The translations under genes and the position numbers were made by a program. This document shows positions 45,106 to 54,512 of a stretch of 64,000 bases of DNA, piece after piece. The notes under the pieces are model-generated. The model had not been told where the DNA came from. It was given only the letters and a program-made list of their open reading frames with translations, and ran no database searches. The DNA comes from Hymenobacter duratus (GTDB lineage Bacteria; Bacteroidota; Bacteroidia; Cytophagales; Hymenobacteraceae), in the NCBI RefSeq assembly GCF_014698995.1, contig NZ_JACWZZ010000002.1, positions 434,001 to 498,000 of the forward strand. Direction: 5' to 3'. Numbering within the stretch: the first letter of the stretch is position 1; every line of letters starts with the position of its first letter.

Positions 45106-46308
45106 ATGAACATTCACGAGTATCAGGGCAAAGAAATTCTGAAACGCTACGGCGTGCGCGTGCAGGAAGGCATCACGGCCGACACTGCCGAGCAGGCGGT
45201 GGAAGCGGCCAAGAAGCTGACTGAAGAAACCGGCACGAGCTGGTACGTTATCAAAGCCCAGATTCATGCGGGCGGCCGTGGCAAAGGCGGTGGAGTGAAA
45301 CTCGCCAAAAACCTGGAGCAGGTGAAAGAAATTGCCGGCCAGATCATCGGCATGCAGCTCGTAACCAAGCAAACCGGCGCCGAAGGCCGCAAGGTGCATA
45401 AGGTGCTGATTGCGCAGGACGTGTACTACCCCGGCGCTTCGGAAACCAAGGAATACTACATGAGCGTACTGCTGGACCGTGCGACCGGCAAAAACGTCAT
45501 CATCTACACCACCGAAGGTGGCATGGATATCGAGGAAGTAGCCGAGGCGCACCCCGAGAAAATCCACCGCGAGCATGTTGATCCGCGCGTAGGTCTGCGT
45601 CCGTTCCAGGCCGCTAAAATTGCCTTCAACCTGGGCCTGACCGGCCCGGCTCAGAAGGAAATGGTGAAGTTCGTGCAGGCCCTGTACAAGGCCTACGACG
45701 AGACGGACTCGGCCATGTTCGAAATCAACCCCGTTCTGAAAACTTCGGACGACAAGATTCTGGCCGTTGACGCCAAAGTAACCCTCGACGAAAACGCCCT
45801 GTACCGCCACAAGGACTTCGTGGAGCTGCGCGACACCAACGAGGAAGATCCGCTGGAAGTGGAAGCTTCGGCTTCCAACCTGAACTATGTGAAGCTCGAC
45901 GGCAACGTGGGCTGCATGGTGAACGGCGCCGGCCTGGCCATGGCCACCATGGACATCATCAAGCTGAGCGGTGGCGAGCCGGCCAACTTCCTCGACGTAG
46001 GGGGTGGAGCCAACGCCCAGACCGTAGAAGCTGGTTTCCGCATCATCCTGAAGGATCCGAACGTGAAAGCCATCCTCATCAACATCTTCGGTGGCATCGT
46101 ACGCTGCGACCGGGTGGCGAATGGCGTGGTGGAAGCCTACAAGAACATCGGCGACATCAAAGTGCCTATCATCGTGCGTCTGCAGGGCACCAACGCCGAA
46201 GAAGGCGCCCGCATCATCGACGAAAGCGGCCTGAAAGTGTACTCGGCCGTGCTGCTGAAGGATGCCGCTGAGCGTGTGAAGGAAGTGCTGGCTGCCCAGG
46301 GCATCTAG
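45106..46308 (+). CDS. sucC: Succinate-CoA ligase (ADP-forming) beta subunit
   Basis: 400 residues. It makes succinate and ATP from succinyl-CoA in the TCA cycle, together with SucD, which is not in this window. The ATP-grasp N-terminus has [17 protein letters not shown] and [17 protein letters not shown]. Mg and nucleotide residues lie in FEINPVLKT and [14 protein letters not shown]. The C-terminal CoA-ligase part has [36 protein letters not shown] and [20 protein letters not shown] sequence (45057-45064), one base off the -7 consensus, lies upstream. Confidence 0.97.
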   Translation: MNIHEYQGKEILKRYGVRVQEGITADTAEQAVEAAKKLTEETGTSWYVIKAQIHAGGRGKGGGVKLAKNLEQVKEIAGQIIGMQLVTKQTGAEGRKVHKVLIAQDVYYPGASETKEYYMSVLLDRATGKNVIIYTTEGGMDIEEVAEAHPEKIHREHVDPRVGLRPFQAAKIAFNLGLTGPAQKEMVKFVQALYKAYDETDSAMFEINPVLKTSDDKILAVDAKVTLDENALYRHKDFVELRDTNEEDPLEVEASASNLNYVKLDGNVGCMVNGAGLAMATMDIIKLSGGEPANFLDVGGGANAQTVEAGFRIILKDPNVKAILINIFGGIVRCDRVANGVVEAYKNIGDIKVPIIVRLQGTNAEEGARIIDESGLKVYSAVLLKDAAERVKEVLAAQGI

Positions 46309-46333
46309 TCTCTCCAGGCCAACTGCTTAGCAT

Positions 46334-46372
46334 AAAAAAGGCCCGTCCGGATATCCGGACGGGCCTTTTTCG
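46334..46372 (+). terminator. Terminator of sucC
   Basis: A perfect 36-bp palindrome (46335-46370) with an A-run and a T-run on its flanks. It lies between the convergent sucC and ohr-like genes, so it may work both ways. Confidence 0.9.
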
Positions 46373-46393
46373 TTGGGCTATTGAAAGCTGCGG

Positions 46394-46876
46394 TTAGCCT
46401 TTGGCGGCTACTCCGGCATTCTCATCAGCTTCTACGGGCAGGGCTTCGCCTTTCACGCGCAGCTCCACTTCCATGTTGCCGCGGGTGCCTACCGAGTACG
46501 GGCAGATTTTGTGGGCCTGACGCACCATTTCCACGGTTTTCTGCTGGTCAAACGACTTCAGGTCGACGTCGAGCACGGCCGACAGGCCGTAGCCTTCGCC
46601 TTCCTGAAACAGGGTCACCGAGCATTTTACCTCGGTTTGCGGGTCGAGCTTGTCGCCGGCGCGCTGGGCAATAACGAGCAGCGCCTGCTGGAAGCACGAC
46701 GAGTAGCCAGCCGCGAACAGCTCTTCGGGGTTGGTGGCGTTTTTCTTGCCGCCCAGCCCTTCCGGCACCGACATATCCAGGTCGATGATGCCAGTGGCGG
46801 AGCGGACGTGGCCGCTACGGCCGCCTACTGCGGTGGCGTCGGCGGTATACAGGTTCTTTTTTTCAGTGGAAGCCAT
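46394..46876 (-). CDS. Ohr/OsmC family peroxiredoxin, second copy
   Basis: 160 residues from the ATG at 46876. Cys61 (GYSSCFQQAL) and Cys125 (KICPYSVG) form the redox pair. Relative to the first Ohr it has a Val-Pro-Glu-Gly loop in place of the Pro-Arg-Glu stretch (MSVPEGLGGKKNATNPEELFAAG), a longer acidic tail, and no neighbouring regulator. It should act on organic hydroperoxides, perhaps constitutively or on other substrates. Confidence 0.92.
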   Translation of the reverse strand: MASTEKKNLYTADATAVGGRSGHVRSATGIIDLDMSVPEGLGGKKNATNPEELFAAGYSSCFQQALLVIAQRAGDKLDPQTEVKCSVTLFQEGEGYGLSAVLDVDLKSFDQQKTVEMVRQAHKICPYSVGTRGNMEVELRVKGEALPVEADENAGVAAKG

Positions 46877-47021
46877 AAGTAGAAAAAGTTCGGGTTGTGT
46901 GCTAAGGCTAACTGCTTTACCAGCCGGAAGGTTGTAGCCAGCCCGAACATGATTTTGCATAAAATGGCCCGTGCTGTTTTGCGCGGCGGCATTTTCTCTC
47001 TAGTTTTGCGCCTCACTACCG

Positions 47022-47093
47022 GGTTGCGTAGTACAACGGATAGTATGGGAGCCTCCGAAGCTCTAGATCTAGGTTCGATTCCTAGCGCGACCA
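47022..47093 (+). tRNA. tRNA-Arg (CCG)
   Basis: A 72-nt cloverleaf. Acceptor GGTTGCG pairs with CGCGACC; D stem GTAC/GTAT; anticodon stem GGAGC/GCTCT with loop CTCCGAA (anticodon CCG); T stem CTAGG/CCTAG with TTCGATT. The discriminator base is A and CCA is not encoded. A hairpin with a T-run follows. Confidence 0.9.
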
Positions 47094-47098
47094 CACCT

Positions 47099-47145
47099 AA
47101 GCCTGTTAATCGACTGTCCAGCAGTTTATTGACAGGCTTTTTCTT
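47099..47145 (+). terminator. Terminator after tRNA-Arg
   Basis: Stem AAGCCTGT (47099-47106) with ACAGGCTT further on (to about 47140), followed by TTTTCTTT. Confidence 0.75.
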
Positions 47146-47359
47146 TGCCACCCGGAAACTGTGCATGCTGGGCATCCGCGCAAAAACAGCCCTCCCAATG
47201 GTTTACTGCGCCTGGGTGACCTACTTTTGATGCTGTTTATGCAATTTTCCGCTTGCTTTATTTTTAAGCTTACCCCGCCCTGAGGACTGGCCAGACTGCC
47301 TTGTGCCGCCGCTTTCTGTAGAAAGCGTGCGGCTTTTCTTTTGTCCTACCTCAGATCCT

Positions 47360-48904
47360 ATGTTTCAAGTCCTGCCCTATCTCGCGCAGTATAAAATCAA
47401 CGTAAAAAATGAAGTACTGGCGGGCCTGACGACGGCGCTGGCGCTGGTGCCGGAAGTAGTGGCGTTTGCCCTGCTCGCCCATATTAGTCCGCTCGTGGGT
47501 ATCGGGTCGGCTTTCATTATCTGTCTTATCACCAGCGTTTTCGGAGGCCGGCCCGGCATGATTTCCGGGGCGGCCGGCTCGGTGGCGGTGGTGATTGTAA
47601 GTCTGGTGGTGCAGCACGGCCCCGAGTATCTGTTTGCGGCCGTAGTGCTGATGGGCTTGCTGCAAGTGACTATTGGGCTGTTGCGGCTGGGCAAGTTTAT
47701 CCGGCTGGTGCCGCAGCCGGTGGTCTATGGCTTCGTCAACGGACTGGCAGTCATCATCTTTATGGCGCAGCTGGACCAGTTTAAGGTGCGCGATGCTGCC
47801 GGCACAGAGCAGTGGCTGGCGGGCACTCCGCTGCTGCTAATGCTGGGCCTGGTGGGCCTCACCATGGGCATTGTGTACTTTCTGCCCAAGCTTACGAAGG
47901 CTGTTCCGGCCTCGCTGGTGGCCATTATAGTGGTGTCGGCGCTGGTGATTTTGGGCGGACTCGATACCAAATCAGTGGGCGACATTGCTTCTATTGCGGG
48001 CGGGCTGCCTACATTTCATGTCCCACAGGTGCCGCTGGCCTGGCACACACTGGGTATCGTGTTTCCCTACGCCCTCATCATGGCGCTGGTGGGCCTCACC
48101 GAAAGCCTGCTGACACTGACCGTAGTGGATGAAATGACCGATACCCGCGGCCGGGGCAACCAAGACTGTGTAGCGCAAGGCCTTGCCAACATCACCTCGG
48201 GTTTTTTCGGCGGTATGGGCGGTTGTGCCATGATCGGGCAAACCATGGTCAATCTGGAATCGAGGGGGCGTGGGCGGCTGTCTGGAGTGGTAGCGGCGGT
48301 GGCGCTGGCATTATTCGTAGTGGTGGGCTCATCCCTGATTGAGCGGCTGCCGCTGGCCGCGCTGGTGGGTGTAATGTTTATGGTGGTAATTGGCACGTTT
48401 GAATGGGCCAGCCTACGCATTTTGCGCCGGATGCCCCGGGCCGATGTGCTGGTGATGCTTGTGGTGACGCTCGTGACGGCCATTTCGCAGAACCTGGCGC
48501 TGGCGGTGCTGCTGGGCGTCGTTATTTCGGCGCTGGTATTTGCTTGGGAAAACGCCAAGCGCATTCGGGCACGTAAGTATCTGGATGAAACCGGCGTGCG
48601 CCACTATGAAATATACGGCCCGTTGTTTTTCGGCTCGGTGCAGGCGTTCAGCGAGAAGTTCGACACGGCCGGTGACCCGCAGCAGATTGTTATTGATTTT
48701 CAGGAAAGCCGCGTGGCAGATATGTCGGCCATTGAAGCGCTGCACAAACTCACGGAACGCTACCACCGCCTGGGCAAAACGGTGCACTTGCGCCACCTCA
48801 GCCCCGACTGCCGCCGTCTATTGGCCAACGCCGATTCCATTATCGAAGTGAACATTCTGGAAGACCCACTGTACACGGTAGCCGGCGCCAACCAGATGTA
48901 CTAG
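47360..48904 (+). CDS. SulP-family anion transporter with STAS domain
   Basis: 514 residues from the ATG at 47360. About 12 helices of the SLC26/SulP fold come first, with ALALVPEVVAFALLAHISPLVG at the first substrate-binding segment, then GGRPGMISGAAGSVAVV and GGMGGCAMIGQTMVN. A C-terminal STAS domain (about 420-505, with VIDFQESRVADMSAIEAL) follows. The family moves sulfate, bicarbonate and other anions; the ion here is unknown. It is a single-gene unit. Confidence 0.93.
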   Translation: MFQVLPYLAQYKINVKNEVLAGLTTALALVPEVVAFALLAHISPLVGIGSAFIICLITSVFGGRPGMISGAAGSVAVVIVSLVVQHGPEYLFAAVVLMGLLQVTIGLLRLGKFIRLVPQPVVYGFVNGLAVIIFMAQLDQFKVRDAAGTEQWLAGTPLLLMLGLVGLTMGIVYFLPKLTKAVPASLVAIIVVSALVILGGLDTKSVGDIASIAGGLPTFHVPQVPLAWHTLGIVFPYALIMALVGLTESLLTLTVVDEMTDTRGRGNQDCVAQGLANITSGFFGGMGGCAMIGQTMVNLESRGRGRLSGVVAAVALALFVVVGSSLIERLPLAALVGVMFMVVIGTFEWASLRILRRMPRADVLVMLVVTLVTAISQNLALAVLLGVVISALVFAWENAKRIRARKYLDETGVRHYEIYGPLFFGSVQAFSEKFDTAGDPQQIVIDFQESRVADMSAIEALHKLTERYHRLGKTVHLRHLSPDCRRLLANADSIIEVNILEDPLYTVAGANQMY

Positions 48905-49042
48905 CGTTGGGCCCAGCCCCTGATAAAGGCACTCTCAATTGAGTGTGGGACCATTGCGGACAAAGTGTATCTTCCTACAACGACTGGCTTCCGCAGCCAT
49001 TCCTTTGGCTGTACTACTCTATTCCGTTCCCCGTTCTGCCCC

Positions 49043-50926
49043 ATGAAAAAGCCCTACCTGTTCCTGCTTGCGCTCCTGCTGCCACTGCTGGCTGTGTCTC
49101 AGACGCCGGCCATTACCCGCCTCAATCCAACCAACTGGTGGGTAGGTATGAAGTACGCCAACGTGCAGCTGCTTGTGTATGGCCCACAGGCCGGCACCCT
49201 CACCTATTCTGTCACCTACCCCGGCGTCAAGCTCACGAAAACCAACACCGTTGAGAATCCGAACTACGCCTTTCTCGACCTAAGCATTGCGCCTACAGCC
49301 AAGCCCGGCATTGTGCGGCTGGTAGGTAAAAAAGGCACCCAGACTGTAACCCAGAACTGGGAATTGAAGGCGCGCGACAACAGCCCTAAAGCCCAGGGTG
49401 TTACGCAGGCCGATTTCATCTATCTGGCTATGCCCGACCGGTTTGCCAATGGCGACCCAACCAACGACAAGTTTGCCGACATGGCTGACCCCAGTTCTGA
49501 CCGCGCCAACCCGTTCCTGCGCCACGGCGGCGACCTGCTGGGCGCGGCGCAGCACATCGGCTACCTCAAAGACCTGGGCGTAACAGCCGTGTGGTTTACG
49601 CCAGTCATCGAAAACGACCAGAGCCTGACCGACGAAGGCGGCGCCAAACGCTCGGCATACCACGGCTACGGCTTCACCGACCACTACAACGTGGACCGCC
49701 GCCTGGGAGGCAACGCTGCCTACAAGACGTATGTGCAGCAGGCCCACGCCGCCGGCCTGAAAGTAGTGCAGGATGCTGTGTACAACCACGTCGGCAATAA
49801 CCATTGGTTTATCAAGGATCTGCCGATGAAGACTTGGCTCCATCAGTGGCCCACTTACACTAATACCTCTTACCGTCAGCAGCCCATTACGGACCCGCAC
49901 GCAGCCCAGATTGACCGCCGCGTAACGCTCGACGGCTGGTTTGTGCCGTTCCTACCCGACCTGAACCAGCAGAACCCGTACGTTGCCAATTTCCTGATTC
50001 AGCATGCCCTGTGGTCGGTGGAGATGTTTGGGGTGGACGCGTGGCGTATCGACACGTACATGTACAACGACCAGCCGTTTATGAACCGCTGCAATGCGGC
50101 GCTGCTGGCCGAGTATCCGCGCATCCACATCTTCGGCGAGTCGTCGGTGAGCAATGTGGTGGACCAGGCGTATTACGTGCGCAACAAGATTGACTTTCCC
50201 TTCAAGTCCAACCAGCCCGGCGGCCTCGATTTCGTGCTGGAAAACGCCATGCTGGCCGGCCTGAAAGAAGTAGGTGGCACCTCCGCTACCGGCTGGGACA
50301 ACGGTGTGCAGCGCGTCTATCAGGCGCTGGCGCAGGATGCCGTGTACCAAGACCCCGGCAAACTCGTGTCCTTTCTCGACAACCACGACCATAACCGCTA
50401 CCTATCGGAAGTAGGGGAAGATATCAGCAAGTATAAGATGGGCCTGACCTGGCTGCTGACCACGCGCGGCATTCCCAGCATGTATTATGGCACCGAAATT
50501 CTGATGAAGAATTTCAAAGACCCTTCCGATGCCGAAGTACGCCGCGACTTTCCCGGCGGCTGGCCCGGCGACGCGCAGAACAAGTTTATGGCGGCCGGCC
50601 GCACCGCGCCCGAAAATGATGCCTTCAGCTTTGTGCGCACCCTGGCCACCTACCGCCGTACGCACCCGGCGCTGCACTCCGGCAAGCTGATGCAGTATCT
50701 GCCGCAGGACGGCCTCTACGTCTACTTCCGCTACGATGCCAGCGGCACCGTGATGGTGGCCACCAACTCCACCGACAAAGCCGCCGCGCTGCCTACCGCT
50801 CGTTTTTCAGAGCGGATGAGTGGCTTCTCGAAAGCCCGCAACGTGCTGACCAATGAAGCGCTAAGCAGCCTCAGCACTATTCAACTGCCGGCCAAAACTG
50901 CGCTGGTGCTAGAGCTGCAGCGGTAG
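49043..50926 (+). CDS. Secreted alpha-amylase-family glycosidase (GH13)
   Basis: 627 residues from the ATG at 49043, with a signal peptide (MKKPYLFLLALLLPLLAVSQ). An N-terminal beta domain (about 22-112, NPTNWWVGMKYANVQLLVYG) is of the cyclomaltodextrinase type. The GH13 barrel follows with DAVYNHVGN, VDAWRIDTY (nucleophile Asp337), IFGESS (acid/base Glu366) and FLDNHDHNR (Asp449). The C-terminal beta domain is at about 555-627. It resembles SusA-like neopullulanases, which break maltodextrin in the periplasm. No SusC/SusD genes are nearby. Confidence 0.93.
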   Translation: MKKPYLFLLALLLPLLAVSQTPAITRLNPTNWWVGMKYANVQLLVYGPQAGTLTYSVTYPGVKLTKTNTVENPNYAFLDLSIAPTAKPGIVRLVGKKGTQTVTQNWELKARDNSPKAQGVTQADFIYLAMPDRFANGDPTNDKFADMADPSSDRANPFLRHGGDLLGAAQHIGYLKDLGVTAVWFTPVIENDQSLTDEGGAKRSAYHGYGFTDHYNVDRRLGGNAAYKTYVQQAHAAGLKVVQDAVYNHVGNNHWFIKDLPMKTWLHQWPTYTNTSYRQQPITDPHAAQIDRRVTLDGWFVPFLPDLNQQNPYVANFLIQHALWSVEMFGVDAWRIDTYMYNDQPFMNRCNAALLAEYPRIHIFGESSVSNVVDQAYYVRNKIDFPFKSNQPGGLDFVLENAMLAGLKEVGGTSATGWDNGVQRVYQALAQDAVYQDPGKLVSFLDNHDHNRYLSEVGEDISKYKMGLTWLLTTRGIPSMYYGTEILMKNFKDPSDAEVRRDFPGGWPGDAQNKFMAAGRTAPENDAFSFVRTLATYRRTHPALHSGKLMQYLPQDGLYVYFRYDASGTVMVATNSTDKAAALPTARFSERMSGFSKARNVLTNEALSSLSTIQLPAKTALVLELQR

Positions 50927-51143
50927 CGGTAGGAAGCGGGTTGCTTTCTGAGCGGAAATACCCTGGCTCGTAGCTGCCAAAACCAGATCAGACCACTGAT
51001 AAACAGCTCACTACCTCGCGCGCAAAGGTCGTATATCTGATTTTATTATTATTTAGAAAACCATCCACCATTGTTGAGGTATCTATTATGGGCAAAGCTT
51101 CGTATAGCGGCCCATTACTACATCCACTCAACTCCTGTTACCC

Positions 51144-51884
51144 ATGTTGAAGCAACTTTTTTCCCTGACGGCACTGGCTTTGGTACTTAGCGTAGGCACC
51201 GCTACTACCGCGCAGGCCCAAACTAAAACCAAGTCGGACGACGAGAAAACCAAAACCAAGAATGCCGAGATGACCACCAAGACCAAGGTGGCCGATGATG
51301 GCAAAATGAAGGTGAAGGGCGAAGCCGCCGACGGCTCGAAGATGAAAGCCACCACCAAGCCCCGCAAAGGCGCTGACATGAAAAACATGCAGATGAGCGA
51401 GACAGCGCCGGCTGCTGGTGCCGGCGTGATGGTGGGCGGCGCCATGATGACGCCGGACAAAGACATTGTAGATAATGCCGTAGGCTCCTCGGAGCACACC
51501 ACGCTGGTAGCCGCCGTGAAAGCCGGTGGCCTGGTAGAAACGCTGAAAGGTGCGGGCCCCTTCACTGTGTTTGCGCCTACTAACGCGGCATTTGAAAAGC
51601 TGCCGGCCGGCACGGTCAACACGCTGGTGATGCCCGAAAACAAGCAGAAGTTGACCACCATCCTGACCTACCACGTAGTGCCCGGCCGCCTGATGGCCGC
51701 TGACCTGAAGGATGGCCAGACGCTGACCACCGTGGAAGGCGAAATGCTGACCGTACACCGCAAAGGCGACATGGTGATGCTGCATGACGCGAAAGGCGGC
51801 ATGGCCAACGTCACGATTCCCAATGTGGTTTCGAGCAATGGCGTAACGCACGTCATTGATACGGTGCTGATGCCGACCAAATAA
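51144..51884 (+). CDS. Fasciclin-domain secreted protein
   Basis: 246 residues with a signal peptide (cleavage near AQAQTK). A 60-residue Lys/Thr/Asp-rich stretch of low complexity (about 27-88) is followed by one fasciclin (FAS1) domain (about 105-245; FTVFAPTNAAFEKLPAG, LTYHVVPGRL, VVSSNGVTHVIDTVLMP). FAS1 domains mediate adhesion at the cell surface or in the matrix. The gene stands alone, with a terminator behind it. Confidence 0.93.
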   Translation: MLKQLFSLTALALVLSVGTATTAQAQTKTKSDDEKTKTKNAEMTTKTKVADDGKMKVKGEAADGSKMKATTKPRKGADMKNMQMSETAPAAGAGVMVGGAMMTPDKDIVDNAVGSSEHTTLVAAVKAGGLVETLKGAGPFTVFAPTNAAFEKLPAGTVNTLVMPENKQKLTTILTYHVVPGRLMAADLKDGQTLTTVEGEMLTVHRKGDMVMLHDAKGGMANVTIPNVVSSNGVTHVIDTVLMPTK

Positions 51885-51933
51885 TTTTGCTGGCTGCCAC
51901 GGCTGGCACACAGCTTTGGTCCGGCAAGTAGCA

Positions 51934-51969
51934 GACAGCCGCCTTCGCGAGAGGGCGGCTGTTTTTTGT
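51934..51969 (+). terminator. Terminator of the fasciclin gene
   Basis: A 9-bp perfect stem (51935-51943 with 51954-51962) with a 10-base loop, then TTTTTG. Confidence 0.9.
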
Positions 51970-52095
51970 GTAAATTATTGGGGCGCCACGGAAATTTCCG
52001 GCCGTTGACACAATTTAAAGAGTTGGCAACCCGCTGATTCTAGCCAAAATCCCGACCTTTGCGGGCGTTTTCCCCTCAATCTTCTTTTTTCCAGA

Positions 52096-54423
52096 ATGAA
52101 ACACTTTTTCGCTCGGGTACTGGCAGCGGCGCTGTCGTTGGGCAGCTTGGCTGCGTCAGCGCAGATCATGCCGGCGGCTCCGCCTACCAGCCTGCAGGGC
52201 CAGGCTCTGAAAGACTGGCTGCGCCAGAACTGGTACGATGGCAAGCGCGTGGAGCTGAGCTACAACACGGCCCGGGGCAAGATGTACAACTACGTCGACA
52301 ACTTCCAGGGCCGCGTGACGTGCGTGTACTCCGGCTACCAGGAAACCGTGCGCCTCGATTCGTCGGCAACCGGCACGGGTGTCGTCAACCGTATCAACTG
52401 CGAGCATAGCATTCCGCAGTCGTGGTTTAACGAGGTAGTGCGGATGCGCTCCGATATCCACCACCTGTACCCGACCTACGACACCTGGAACTCCAACCGC
52501 GGTTCTGATCCATTTGCCGAAATTCCGGACGCCCAGACCAACCTCTGGATGCGTGGCACGGTGGGCCAGAGCACTATTCCGACGTCGAACATCGAGGAAT
52601 ACAGCGAAGACAACAGCGCCTTCTTTGAGCCCCGCGAAGACCACAAGGGCAACTTGGCCCGGGCGGCGTTCTATTTCTACACCATGCACCAGAATCAGAC
52701 GTTTGATCCGGGCAAAGGCACCATTGCTGCCTTGGCCGATATCAACACACTGTATCAGTGGCACCTTGCTGACCCGGTAGATGCCCGGGAACGGGAGCGG
52801 AACCGCCGCGCCGCCAAAAGCCAAGGCAACTTCAACCCCTTTATTGCCTATCCCGACCTCGTAGCCCGCGCCTGGGGCTTCCAAGTGGTGCCTACTTTCT
52901 CGTTTGCTACGGCTACGGCTACCATCACGGAAGGCAACAGCGGCACTACCACCTACACGGCAACGGTAAACGTCACCCCCGCTCCTACCACGACCCTGAC
53001 GGTACAGGTGGTGCTGGACGCGGCTAACTCGACGGCTACCAACGGCACCGACTTCACCTTTACCTCACCCCAGACGCTGACGTTTACGGCCGGCCAGACC
53101 TCACGGACAGTAACCGTAACGGTAAACGGTGACACCACCCCCGAAGCCGACGAAACGGTTGTGCTGAGCCTGCAGAACGTAGGCCCTACCAGCAACGATG
53201 GCGCAATCGGTGGCCCGTCGTCGCAGGAGCTGACCATCACCAACGACGACGGCACGCCGCCTTCCGTCCGTTTTGCTGCCGCAACCGGCTCCATCACCGA
53301 AGGCAACAGCGGTACGGTAACGTATACCCTGAACGTAACGGCCGCCAGCGTGCCGACCGGTGGCTTCACGGTGCCGGTTACGGTGGATGCCGCCGGCACT
53401 ACCGCCGACGCTACCGACTACCTGCTCAACACCAGCACCCTGACCTTCGCCGCCGGCCAGACTTCGCAGGCCGTTACCATCACCGTAACCGGCGACGTGA
53501 CGCCCGAGCCGAACGAAACCGTGCGCCTGCGCCTGGGTACTCCGTCCAACGCGGCCGTACTGGTTATTGCGCCTACCACGCACACGCTCACCATCCTCAA
53601 CGATGACCAAGCGCCGGCCGGCTCGCCCTGCACCGATCTGTACTTCTCGGAGTATGTGGAAGGCGCTTCCAGCAACACCAAAGTGCTGGAGATTTTCAAC
53701 CCGACTTCCGCTCCGGTAAACCTGGCCGGCATCCGGATTGAGCTGTACGCCAACGGCGCTACCACGCCTACTTCCACGCAGGCCCTGACCGGTACCATTG
53801 CTCCCGGCGACGTATATGTGGTGGCTAACACTGGCGTAGTATCTCCGGTGGTAGCAGCCCAAACCGACCTGCAGTCGGCCGTTGGCTTCTTCAACGGCGA
53901 CGACGCCATTGCCCTGATTGACGGCACCGACACACTGGATATTATCGGTGTGATTGGCGTAGACCCCGGCACTACCTGGACCATTCCGGGCGGCGGCTCT
54001 ACCACCGACAACACCCTGATCCGCAAGCCTACTGTGGCCCGCGGCGAAACCGACTGGAGCGTAGGTGCTTCTACCTGGCTGGCGCTGGGCACCGATGTAT
54101 ACACCAACGTAGGCAGCCATACCAGCAGCGCCTGCATCGTGAATTCGACGGTGAAAAATGCGCCCTTGAATACTGGTCTGGCAGTGTATCCTAACCCGGC
54201 CGCAACGGCTGTTCGGGTGCAAGTGCCCGGTTTGCAGGGCCGCCACGGTGCCGATATTCAATTGTATAATGCCTTGGGCCAGCAGGTGCTGCGCCAGGAG
54301 TGCCTGCTTACGGGCGCCGATGCTGCTACGCTTGATGTGCACGCATTGCCCGCCGGCCTCTACTCCGTACGGGTAGTTGTGGATGGCGTGCGGTATACCA
54401 GCCGTGTGGCCGTGAAGCTGTAA
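52096..54423 (+). CDS. Secreted endonuclease I with Calx-beta, lamin-tail and T9SS sorting domains
   Basis: 775 residues with a signal peptide (MKHFFARVLAAALSLGSLAASAQ). Endonuclease I (NucM/EndA-like, about 30-258) has CEHSIPQSWFN, RSDIHHLYPTYD and NSNRGSDPF, the metal and catalytic region. Two Calx-beta domains follow (about 270-380 and 390-505; each with ITEGNSGT near the start and LTI-NDD at the end). Then come a lamin-tail (LTD) domain (about 512-640, FSEYVEGASSNTKVLEIFNP) and a type A sorting domain (about 695-775, VYPNPAATAVRV). It should degrade extracellular DNA while fixed to the surface or released by T9SS. Confidence 0.93.
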   Translation: MKHFFARVLAAALSLGSLAASAQIMPAAPPTSLQGQALKDWLRQNWYDGKRVELSYNTARGKMYNYVDNFQGRVTCVYSGYQETVRLDSSATGTGVVNRINCEHSIPQSWFNEVVRMRSDIHHLYPTYDTWNSNRGSDPFAEIPDAQTNLWMRGTVGQSTIPTSNIEEYSEDNSAFFEPREDHKGNLARAAFYFYTMHQNQTFDPGKGTIAALADINTLYQWHLADPVDARERERNRRAAKSQGNFNPFIAYPDLVARAWGFQVVPTFSFATATATITEGNSGTTTYTATVNVTPAPTTTLTVQVVLDAANSTATNGTDFTFTSPQTLTFTAGQTSRTVTVTVNGDTTPEADETVVLSLQNVGPTSNDGAIGGPSSQELTITNDDGTPPSVRFAAATGSITEGNSGTVTYTLNVTAASVPTGGFTVPVTVDAAGTTADATDYLLNTSTLTFAAGQTSQAVTITVTGDVTPEPNETVRLRLGTPSNAAVLVIAPTTHTLTILNDDQAPAGSPCTDLYFSEYVEGASSNTKVLEIFNPTSAPVNLAGIRIELYANGATTPTSTQALTGTIAPGDVYVVANTGVVSPVVAAQTDLQSAVGFFNGDDAIALIDGTDTLDIIGVIGVDPGTTWTIPGGGSTTDNTLIRKPTVARGETDWSVGASTWLALGTDVYTNVGSHTSSACIVNSTVKNAPLNTGLAVYPNPAATAVRVQVPGLQGRHGADIQLYNALGQQVLRQECLLTGADAATLDVHALPAGLYSVRVVVDGVRYTSRVAVKL

Positions 54424-54458
54424 CCTACTGTACTGCTGACTCAGGTCAGACCTCACAG

Positions 54459-54500
54459 CAAAAAAGCCGTGGTTCCCAATCGGGAACCACGGCTTTTTTG
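54459..54500. terminator. Bidirectional terminator
   Basis: An 18-bp perfect stem (54460-54477 with 54482-54499) around AATC, flanked by an A-run and a T-run. It lies between the convergent nuclease and Usp genes. Confidence 0.9.
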
Positions 54501-54512
54501 GTAGTAGGCCAG

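Noticed and set aside
46895-47230. Plus-strand ORF over the tRNA-Arg gene
   Set aside because: It covers a complete tRNA cloverleaf and its terminator and has no coding signature.
53101-54456. Minus-strand ORF of 451 codons
   Set aside because: It is antisense to the nuclease's Calx-beta and lamin-tail region, with low-complexity Gly/Arg/Val content.
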